NCBI GenBank assembly: GCA_902783005.1
Contig: CACZPI010000105.1
Span: 1 to 32,600 of the forward strand
Length of the DNA: 32,600 nt
Origin: an uncultured Ruminococcus sp.
GTDB lineage: Bacteria > Bacillota > Clostridia > Oscillospirales > Ruminococcaceae
Direction of reading: 5' to 3'
In this document: one piece after another, positions 1-7,900 of the stretch
Position numbering within the stretch: position 1 is the stretch's first letter
Layout of the letters: every line of letters starts with the position of its first letter
Notes under the pieces: model-generated
Told to the model about the DNA's origin: nothing
Database searches by the model: none
The model's input: the letters and a program-made list of their open reading frames with translations, nothing else
Made by a program: the position numbers and the translations under genes

Positions 1-3
1 AAG

Positions 4-49
4 TACGACAAAAAGAGAAAGGCTGCGTAACCAAGGCGGTTACGCAACC
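4..49 (-). terminator. Intrinsic terminator of the gltB-purF operon
   Basis: An inverted repeat with arms at 21-32 and 38-49 (one C/A mismatch) and a 5-nt loop lies 140 nt downstream of the purF stop. On the minus strand it is followed by a T-rich tract at 20-4. It is the natural end of the minus-strand operon. Confidence 0.75.
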
Positions 50-76
50 TTATCTTCAAATCATAAAAACTTCTTT

Positions 77-181
77 ATGAGTACCCGCCTTATGCTTCGG
101 GGTTTTTGTTATATCAAGTGAAGCTGTATAAGTCTTTACATAATAGTTGTTCTATATGAGTACCGACCTAATGGTGTGAGG
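77..181. repeat. Two diverged copies of a ~26-bp direct repeat
   Basis: Two related segments, 77-102 and 156-181, both begin ATGAGTACC and keep a CCT.ATG block and a G-rich end. They lie between the purF stop and the operon terminator, in otherwise AT-rich sequence. On the plus strand each copy opens a very short reading frame (14 and 7 codons), which I do not consider coding. The function is unknown. Confidence 0.45.
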
Positions 182-189
182 TGTTCTTT

Positions 190-1608
190 CTATCTGAGCT
201 TTTCGTCAAATTTATTCTTTTTGCCGGCGCCGGAAACATCTACCGGATATTCCCCGGTGAAGCAGCCCTGGCAGAATCCGTCCTTTTGCCCGATCAGCTC
301 GCCAAGCGATTCCACCGGCAGATAGGCCAGGCTGTCCGCACCGATATGTGCTGCGATCTCATCGGCGCTGCGGTACTGATTGGCGATCAGATGCTCCTCG
401 GAATCAATATCCGTCCCGAAATAACACCCGTGCAGAAACGGCGGGGAGGAAATGCGCACATGCACCTGAGAAGCCCCCGCATCCCGGAGCAGCCGGATGA
501 TCTTGGCGCTGGTCGTGCCGCGAACAATGCTGTCGTCGATCATGACAACGCGCTTGCCGGCGACGGTCTCCCGGATGACATTGAGCTTGATGCGCACGGC
601 ATTTTCCCGCATGGACTGCTCCGGCTGAATAAAGCTCCTGCCGATATACTTGTTCTTGATAAAACCGATCCCGTAGGGGATCCCGCTCTCCTGCGCATAG
701 CCAAGCGCGGCATCGAGTCCGGAATCCGGAACACCGATCACCACATCTGCCCCGACAGGATGATTCCGTGCAAGGAGCTTTCCGGCGCAGATCCGGGCAT
801 GATGCACCGAGACCCCGCCGATCACCGTATCCGGCCGCGCAAAGTAGATGTACTCAAAAATGCAGAAGCTCGGGGGCTTGCTTCCGCAGTGCGTCCGGAT
901 GGACTGGAGCCCCTCATTGCTGACAATGACGATCTCCCCCGGATCAATGTCCCGCAGGAATGCCGCGCCCGCTGCATCGAGCGCACAGCTTTCCGAGGCA
1001 ATGATGTACGCGCCGTCCGGCGTTCTGCCGATGCACAGCGGCCGGAATCCGTTCGGGTCGCGGAATGCGATGAGCTTCTGCGCCGTCATCACAATGCAGG
1101 AATAGGCGCCGCATAAATGCTGCATTGCCTGGCTGACGGCGTCCTCCGTGGAGCCGCATTGCAGGCGGTGACGGACGATCTCATAGGCGATCGCTTCGGT
1201 GTCGGAAGTCCCGTGGAAGATCGCGCCGGACAGCTCAAAGCGGCTTCTCAGATCAAAGGCATTGGTGAGGTTGCCGTTGTGGACAAGCGCAAGATTGCCC
1301 TTGATGTGGCGGATGACGAGCGGCTGGATGTTATTCCGGTCGTGCCCGCCGGTGGTGGAATAGCGCACATGCCCGACGGCCATCTGACCGCTGCCAAGTG
1401 AACGGAGGACTTCCGGTGTGAATACCTCAGAAACCAGACCGTCCTCCCGGTATTGTGTCATGACACCGCTGTCGCAGACGGCAATGCCGCAGCTTTCCTG
1501 TCCGCGGTGCTGGAGTGCATACAGCCCGAAATAGGTGCTGGCTGCCACATTCGATGCATCCGGTGTAAAGATGCCGAATACACCGCATTCTTCATGAATC
1601 GTTTCCAA
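190..1608 (-). CDS. purF: Amidophosphoribosyltransferase PurF
   Basis: This enzyme catalyses the first committed step of purine synthesis, transferring the glutamine amide to PRPP to give phosphoribosylamine. The 472-aa protein starts with a 7-residue propeptide followed by Cys8 in the CGVFGI motif, the N-terminal nucleophile of the class II glutaminase domain (about 8-230). The C-terminal phosphoribosyltransferase domain carries the PRPP loop VVMIDDSIVRGTT. Cysteines in SFCIFEY, HGCYFG and CQGC match the four Fe-S ligands of the Bacillus subtilis-type enzyme. The start is TTG at 1608, preceded by GGAGAG about 9 nt upstream. It lies 20 nt after the ANTAR gene as the last gene of the gltB operon, so a glutamine consumer is transcribed with glutamate/glutamine supply genes. 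Confidence 0.96.
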   Translation of the reverse strand: METIHEECGVFGIFTPDASNVAASTYFGLYALQHRGQESCGIAVCDSGVMTQYREDGLVSEVFTPEVLRSLGSGQMAVGHVRYSTTGGHDRNNIQPLVIRHIKGNLALVHNGNLTNAFDLRSRFELSGAIFHGTSDTEAIAYEIVRHRLQCGSTEDAVSQAMQHLCGAYSCIVMTAQKLIAFRDPNGFRPLCIGRTPDGAYIIASESCALDAAGAAFLRDIDPGEIVIVSNEGLQSIRTHCGSKPPSFCIFEYIYFARPDTVIGGVSVHHARICAGKLLARNHPVGADVVIGVPDSGLDAALGYAQESGIPYGIGFIKNKYIGRSFIQPEQSMRENAVRIKLNVIRETVAGKRVVMIDDSIVRGTTSAKIIRLLRDAGASQVHVRISSPPFLHGCYFGTDIDSEEHLIANQYRSADEIAAHIGADSLAYLPVESLGELIGQKDGFCQGCFTGEYPVDVSGAGKKNKFDEKLR

Positions 1609-1628
1609 AATACGGATCTCTCCAGTCG

Positions 1629-2210
1629 TTACAGATATTGTTCATTGATCCGGTCAATGATCTCCATTGCCGCGATGGGTTTGCGTTTCCGGTTGTCCAT
1701 CGCATATTTTTCCAGATAGGAATGTGCCTGCTCCTCCGTCATGCCCTGATACTGCATCATGAGGAATTTGGCACGGTCAATTGTGCGGATGTCGCGCAGC
1801 TTCTGTTCAAGCCGGGCGTTATCCTCGAGAATATTGGCACACCGCTGCATGACAATCTCCATCGTCCGGATCAGCTGGTACAGGATCTGCTTGTTGACCG
1901 GTCTGCCCAGTACGATCACCTGGTGGTGATCCGAGAGCCAGGCAAGCTGCTCCGCCTGTTCCTGCTTGAGGAGCAGGATGCAGTTGCTGTTGGTATGCCG
2001 TGTGATATATTTCGCCAGTTCTACGCCGCTTTCATCAATCAGCGGCGCATGGATCACAACCAGCTCTGTGTGATGATCTTGTTCCAGAATGCTCCTGGCC
2101 TGATAGGCCGAGGGAAGTGTTTTGATGCTGCACTGGAACGATGATTTCAAAAAGCCTTCAAGTGATTCCGCAGCCCCATTGCTGCCTGACAGGATCAGAA
2201 TTTGCTCCAT
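1629..2210 (-). CDS. ANTAR-domain RNA-binding antiterminator with degenerate receiver domain (NitR/NasT-like)
   Basis: The 193-aa protein has an N-terminal receiver-like fold (about 1-118), a helical linker and a C-terminal ANTAR domain (about 133-190, core RTIDRAKFLMMQYQGMTEEQ). ANTAR proteins bind paired hairpins in leader RNAs and prevent terminator formation. The receiver lacks normal phosphorylation residues: the N-terminal acidic pair is replaced by Ser-Gly-Ser (8-10), the acceptor Asp by His54, and the conserved Lys by Arg103. Phosphorelay control is therefore unlikely and a protein or ligand signal is expected. The gene follows the GS-like gene by 30 nt, with a good ribosome site (GGAGG). 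Candidate ANTAR target hairpins lie in the leaders of its own operon and of the divergent GSIII gene. From memory, NitR of Clostridium saccharobutylicum is an ANTAR protein encoded beside glnA and GOGAT genes. Confidence 0.9.
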   Translation of the reverse strand: MEQILILSGSNGAAESLEGFLKSSFQCSIKTLPSAYQARSILEQDHHTELVVIHAPLIDESGVELAKYITRHTNSNCILLLKQEQAEQLAWLSDHHQVIVLGRPVNKQILYQLIRTMEIVMQRCANILEDNARLEQKLRDIRTIDRAKFLMMQYQGMTEEQAHSYLEKYAMDNRKRKPIAAMEIIDRINEQYL

Positions 2211-2240
2211 ATCATGCCTCCTTGCTGCGTTGGAAAATGC

Positions 2241-3464
2241 TCAGTGCTGAGCTTTCGCAAACGCTGTCCATTCATCGCGGCGTCTTTTCAGAAAACCGTC
2301 CAGAACGGAAGGCGGGATATGTTCTGCCAGAAATGCGGAATTTCCGGCACAGTCTGCCGCTTCTGACAGATCATGCGGAAGCTCCTGCGTACCGCTGTTT
2401 TCAGGCGGCAGGGGCAGATCCTCTGCAATACCCTCCATTGCTGCGCAGATCATGAGTCCGAAGACATAGTACGGATTGCAGGCGCAGTCGGCTGCCCGCA
2501 GGGTCATGCCCTCGCCGGCAGATTCGTCATAAAGCCGGAACAGCTGTTCCCCCTCACGCATCGACCAGGTGACAGTGCGGGGAACGGCGAAATCGCCAAG
2601 TCTTGCATAGGAGCCGACTGCTGTATTCGTAAACAGCGCAAATTCGCGGATGCGCCGCATGATACCGGCGGCCGCATGCCGCTGCAGGGCAAGGTCGATC
2701 CGGTCTTCCTCCGCGTGGTAGACAGTCATGGTGATATGCATGCCGTTCCCGAATGCATCCGGCAGCGGCTTAGGTGCAAAGGATGCATAGACGCCGTGTG
2801 CGCTGCTGACAGAACGGACAGCGGATTTGAAGCTGAGGAATGTATCCGCAGCCTTGAGCGCCGAGGAGGCAGCAAAATCAATTTCATGCTGCCCGGCGCC
2901 TGCCTCATGGTGGGATGCCACGGGACGAATGCCCATCTGTTCGAGGGTCAGGCAGACATCCCTCCGGAGATTCTCGCCCTTGTCCTCCGGCGCCGTGTCA
3001 TAGCATCCGGCTTGGTCATGGGGAAGCTCAGTCGGAAGCCCGAGGTCGTCGAGCAGAAAGAGCATGAATTCACAGGAGGTGCCGAAGCGGAAACGGTAGC
3101 CCTTCCGGATGGCCTCCTTCATGATCGCTTTGAGGAAATACCGGCTGTCTGCTTCAAAATGCGAGCCGTCAGCGTAGCGGATGTAGCAGAACATCCGGAT
3201 AACTCTGCCGTCCTGCGGTCTCCACGGCAGAGGGGTCATGGTCTGGCTGTCCGGAAACAGGAACAGATCGCGCCCCTGTGCTGCCTCAAAGCCCTTGATC
3301 TTCTTGGCGGTGATCCGGATGCCCCGTGCAAATGCACTGGCAAGCTCGGAGGCGGGAATGGAGAGGTTTTTCATATGCCCGTTCCCGTCGCAGAATGTGA
3401 GTTTTACAAATTTTACATCATTTTCCTCGATATACTGGAGGATCTCTTCTTCGGAATAGATCAT
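2241..3464 (-). CDS. Glutamine synthetase type I homologue, probably catalytically impaired
   Basis: The 407-aa protein aligns with GSI (usually about 440 aa) along its length: beta-grasp N-domain (FCDGNGHMKN, Asp26 matching Asp50 of the Salmonella enzyme), ligand region SHHEAGAGQHEIDF, and GNGMH with His243 matching His269. Compared by eye with B. subtilis and enterobacterial GS, n1 metal ligands Glu132, Glu187 and Glu194 are kept, as are Arg288, Arg310 and Arg323. Two n2 ligands are replaced (Ser130 for Glu129, Thr321 for Glu357), the flap Glu327 is Ala293 (DFAVP for GYEAP) and Arg339 is Gly305. Loss of the second metal site and the flap glutamate argues against normal ligase activity, while part of the glutamate site could remain. 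It overlaps gltD by 4 nt (ATGA) and precedes the ANTAR gene. It could be a regulatory pseudoenzyme or a ligase for another substrate. Confidence 0.85.
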   Translation of the reverse strand: MIYSEEEILQYIEENDVKFVKLTFCDGNGHMKNLSIPASELASAFARGIRITAKKIKGFEAAQGRDLFLFPDSQTMTPLPWRPQDGRVIRMFCYIRYADGSHFEADSRYFLKAIMKEAIRKGYRFRFGTSCEFMLFLLDDLGLPTELPHDQAGCYDTAPEDKGENLRRDVCLTLEQMGIRPVASHHEAGAGQHEIDFAASSALKAADTFLSFKSAVRSVSSAHGVYASFAPKPLPDAFGNGMHITMTVYHAEEDRIDLALQRHAAAGIMRRIREFALFTNTAVGSYARLGDFAVPRTVTWSMREGEQLFRLYDESAGEGMTLRAADCACNPYYVFGLMICAAMEGIAEDLPLPPENSGTQELPHDLSEAADCAGNSAFLAEHIPPSVLDGFLKRRRDEWTAFAKAQH

Positions 3465-4945
3465 TTCGCACCTCCCGGCAGATTGGAATAGCCCATCAGA
3501 TAACGGTCGATCTCCGCAGCCGCATCGCGGCCTTCCCGGATGGCACGGACGACAAGCGACTGACCAATATGCATGTCGCCCGCCGTAAATACCTTCTCGG
3601 CGGATGTCCGGTGGTAATTCTGCTGTGTTTCCAGATTTCCCCGTGCATTCAGCGCTGCACCGAATGCCCCGGCCAGCCCGCTGTCACATCCGACGAAGCC
3701 CGCCGCGATCAGGCACAGCTCGCAGGGAAGCTCCTCCTCGCTGCCTTCGATCTCATGCGGCCGGCGGTTTTCGTCAAATGCCAGGCGCACCGTCCGCACG
3801 CCGGTCAGATGTCCGTTTTCGTCCTTGACGAATGCCTTGACGGTCGTACAATACCGCCGCGGATCCTCACCGAATACCGCAATGGCCTCCTCCTGACCGT
3901 AATCAGTCTTGCTGATCCGGGGGTATTCCGGGAAGGGATTGTTTTCCGCGCGGGTATCGGGGAGCTTCGGCATCATTTCGAGCTGTACAACGCTTTTGCA
4001 TCCGTGACGGACAGCGGTTCCTACGCAGTCATTTCCGGTGTCGCCGCCGCCGATCACGACGACATGCTTATCCCTGGCGCTGATGTGGTTTCCATCTGTC
4101 AGACCGCCGTCCAGCAGCGCCTTTGTGGTCGAGGTGAGGAAATCCACGGCAAAATGAATGCCGACCGCATCGCGCCCCTCAGCCTGGATGTCCCGCGGGC
4201 GGGATGCACCGCAGGCAAGCACCACGGCATCAAATTCTTCCAGAAGCTCACCTGCGGAAACATCCTGTCCGACGGCGGAATTTAACCGGAATTCCACGCC
4301 CTCCTGTTCCATGAGTGCTGTGCGGCGCAGGACGGTCTGCTTTTCGAGCTTCATATTGGGGATGCCGTACATGAGCAGGCCGCCCGGACGATCTGCCTTT
4401 TCAAAGACCGTGACGGAATGGCCGCGGTGATTGAGCTGGTCGGCGCAGGCAAGGCCGGAGGGGCCGGAGCCGATCACCGCAATGCGCTTCCCGCTTCTTG
4501 TGCCCGGAATGACCGGCTGCATGAGACCATGTGCATAGCCGAATTCGATCAGCTCATATTCATTGTCACGGACTGTCACCGGATCGCCGTAAAGTCCGCA
4601 GGTACATGCCTTTTCACAAAGCGCCGGGCAGACACGCGAGGTAAATTCCGGGAAATTGTTCGTCATCAGAAGCCGGTCAAGCGCCTGTTCCTCGGCGCCC
4701 TTCCAGAGCAGGTCATTCCATTCCGGAATGAGGTTGTTCAGCGGACATCCGGAGATCATGCCGCAGAGCATCTGTCCGTTCTGGCAGAAGGGAACACCGC
4801 AGTCCATGCATCTGCCCGCCTGCTCCTGCCGGGATTCATGCGGCAGGGGCTTGTGGAATTCATTGTAATTCTGAATGCGCTCAAGGGGCGCCGAAGCGGT
4901 GTTCTCTGTGCGTGTATAGTCGAGAAATCCAGTTGCCTTTCCCAT
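3461..4945 (-). CDS. gltD: Glutamate synthase (NADPH) small subunit GltD
   Basis: This subunit oxidises NADPH and passes electrons through FAD and Fe-S clusters to GltB. The N-terminal cysteine-rich region (CMDCGVPFCQ, CGMISGCPLNN, CPALCEKACTCG) supplies the 4Fe-4S ligands. It is followed by the FAD dinucleotide-binding motif GSGPSGLACA and the NADPH motif GGGDTGNDC. At about 494 aa it is the normal length. I chose ATG 4945 over the in-frame GTG at 4951 because AGGA sits 9 nt before the ATG and only 2-3 nt before the GTG. The gene begins 2 nt after the gltB stop, and its own stop overlaps the start of the GS-like gene, so translation is likely coupled. Confidence 0.95.
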   Translation of the reverse strand: MGKATGFLDYTRTENTASAPLERIQNYNEFHKPLPHESRQEQAGRCMDCGVPFCQNGQMLCGMISGCPLNNLIPEWNDLLWKGAEEQALDRLLMTNNFPEFTSRVCPALCEKACTCGLYGDPVTVRDNEYELIEFGYAHGLMQPVIPGTRSGKRIAVIGSGPSGLACADQLNHRGHSVTVFEKADRPGGLLMYGIPNMKLEKQTVLRRTALMEQEGVEFRLNSAVGQDVSAGELLEEFDAVVLACGASRPRDIQAEGRDAVGIHFAVDFLTSTTKALLDGGLTDGNHISARDKHVVVIGGGDTGNDCVGTAVRHGCKSVVQLEMMPKLPDTRAENNPFPEYPRISKTDYGQEEAIAVFGEDPRRYCTTVKAFVKDENGHLTGVRTVRLAFDENRRPHEIEGSEEELPCELCLIAAGFVGCDSGLAGAFGAALNARGNLETQQNYHRTSAEKVFTAGDMHIGQSLVVRAIREGRDAAAEIDRYLMGYSNLPGGAK

Positions 4946-4947
4946 AT

Positions 4948-7900
4948 TCACGCTTCCTTTCTCAGTAAATTGAATGCTTCGATCTCCGCTTCTTCTGCGG
5001 AAGCTCCCTGTGCGGTGAGCTTTGCCACAGTGCCGGTGATCTTGGCATAATCGTGCGGGATGATCTTCTTGAACAGCGGCAGATAGCCGGAAAAATCGGC
5101 CAGGATGCGCTTTGCCTTGGGGGAGCCTGTGGCATCGAGGTGCGCCTGGATCAGCGCCTGGAGCTGTGCAATATCTGCGCTGTCACTGACGCTTTCCATG
5201 GAGACAAGCGCCTTGTTGAGCCGTGTGTAAAGATCGTGCGATTCGTCAAGGACATAGGCGACACCGCCGGACATACCGGCAGCAAAATTCTTGCCCGTCC
5301 GTCCGAGGATGACGACCCGTCCGCCTGTCATGTATTCGCATCCGTGATCCCCGACACCTTCACAGACGGCATCCGCACCGGAATTGCGCACACAGAACCG
5401 TTCGCCTGCAATGCCGTTCATGAATGCCGCACCGGAGGTCGCACCGTAGAGTGCCACGTTGCCGACGATGATATTTTCCTCCGCAGCGAATCCGGAGCCT
5501 GCCGGCGGGAATACCGCAAGCCTGCCCCCGGAAAGGCCTTTTCCGAAATAGTCATTGCCGTCGCCCTCGAGTGTGAGGGTCAGTCCCTTGGGAATAAATG
5601 CGCCGAAGCTCTGCCCGCCGCTTCCGTGGCAATGTACAGTATAGGTGTTGTCCGGAAGCGTCTGCTCTCCGTGCAGCCGTGTGATCTGCGAACCGAAGAG
5701 AATGCCGAACGAGCGGTCTGTATTCTGCACATCCAGGTCAAGGGAGGCAGGCTTGCCCTTTTTCAGAGCGCTGCCCATTTTCTTGAACAGCACCGTTTCA
5801 TCCGCCGTCTGTTCCAGTGCAAAGTCGTAGACATCCTCCGGATCCGAATGCAGCGCACCGCCCGGAATCGTATGCAGGATGCCGGAAAGATCCATGTCCG
5901 GCGCATCCTCCGTGCGGACAAGCAGATCCGTTCTGCCGACCAGCTCATCCACGGTACGAATGCCGAGCTTTGCCATGTATTCCCGCAGCTCCTGCGCCAC
6001 GAAATGCATGAAATTCACGATGTATTCCGGCTTGCCGCGGAATCGCTTGCGCAGCTCCGGATTCTGGGTTGCAATGCCCATGGGGCAGGTATCCAGATTG
6101 CATACCCGCATCATCGTGCAGCCCATGGTCACCAGGGGAGCGGTCGCAAAGCCGAATTCCTCTGCGCCAAGCAGGGCAGCCACAAGAACATCGCGTCCGT
6201 TCATCAGCTTGCCGTCCGTCTCAATGACCACGCGGGAGCGCAGACCGTTGAGGATCAGCGTCTGATGTGCTTCTGCAAGCCCCAGCTCCCAGGGAAGGCC
6301 GGCATTGTAAATGGAGCTGCGCGGCGCAGCGCCGGTGCCGCCGTCGTATCCCGAGATCAGCACGACCTGGGCGCCTGCCTTGGCAACGCCTGCGGCGACG
6401 GTACCCACGCCGGCTTCGGAAACGAGCTTGACGGAAATGCGGGCATCACGGTTGGCATTTTTCAGGTCATAGATGAGCTGTGCGAGATCCTCGATGGAAT
6501 AAATATCATGATGCGGCGGCGGGGAGATCAGCCCGACGCCTGCCGTGGAATGCCGGGTCTTTGCGATCCACGGATAGACCTTTTCAGCCGGAAGGTGGCC
6601 GCCCTCACCGGGCTTGGCACCCTGTGCCATCTTGATCTGGATCTCCTTGGCCGAAACCAGATATTCCGAGGTCACACCGAAGCGTCCGGAAGCGACCTGC
6701 TTGATCGCAGAGCATTTCTCGGAATGCAGCCGCTCCGGAGATTCGCCGCCCTCGCCGGAATTGGACTTGCCGCCGATGCGGTTCATGGCCTCTGCAAGAC
6801 ATTCATGTGCCTCCTGCGAAATGGAGCCGTAGGACATGGCACCTGTCTTGAATCGCTTGCAGATGCTTTCCACGGATTCGACCTCTTCAAGCGGAATGCC
6901 GCCGTCCTCCGGGAAGCGAAAATCCAGAAGGCTGCGGATGGTCAGATGCCTGTCCTCTGCGGTCAGAGCGTGGGAGTATTGCAGGTAAGTCTCATAATTC
7001 CCCGTCCATGCTGCCTGCTGCAGCAGATGGATCGTGGCCGGGGTATACAGATGGTCGGTCTTGCCGCTGCGAAGCTGATGCAGACCGCGGCTGGAAAGGT
7101 TCGGATCCGTATGCAGACCGAGCGGATCAAATGCCAGACGATGCATATGCTCAATGCGGCGGCTGATGTCAGACAGCCCGATGCCGCCGATGCGGCTGAC
7201 AGTGCCGCGAAAATACCGGCTGATGACCTCCCGGGAAATGCCAACGGCTTCAAACAGCTTGCTGCCCTGGTAGGACTGGATCGTGGAAATGCCCATTTTG
7301 GATGCAATCTTGACGATGCCATGCAGAACGGCATTGTTGTAGTCGTCCTCTGCGGCATAGTGATCCTTGGCAAGCTGCCCGCGGCGGATGTAATCGTGAA
7401 TGGTCTCGTGTGCCAGATACGGATTGACAGCACAGGCACCGTAGCCGAGCAGCGCAGCAAAATGATGCACCTCACGAGGCTCTGCGCTTTCGAGCACAAT
7501 GGAAACGGCAGTCCGCTTCTTTGTGGAGACCAGATGCTGCTGCAATGCCGCAACGGCCAGAAGGGAAGGGATCGCACAGCGGGATTCATCCACATCCCGG
7601 TCAGAGAGGATCAGAATGTTGGCGCCGCTGCGGTAAGCCTTGTCCGCCTCGATGAACAGACGCTCGATCGCATGCTCCAGTGTGGTACCGATATAGAAGG
7701 TGATCGGAATGACGGCGGAGCGCAGACCGGGTGTTTGCAGGGATTTGATCTTCAGAATATCGGTCTCGCTGAGAATGGGATTCTCAATTTTCAGGACGCG
7801 GCAGTTTTCCGGGGATTCTTCGAGGAGATTGCCGTCCTCACCGATATAAACGGTGGTATCTGTGACCACTTCCTCGCGGATCGCGTCGATCGGGGGATTC

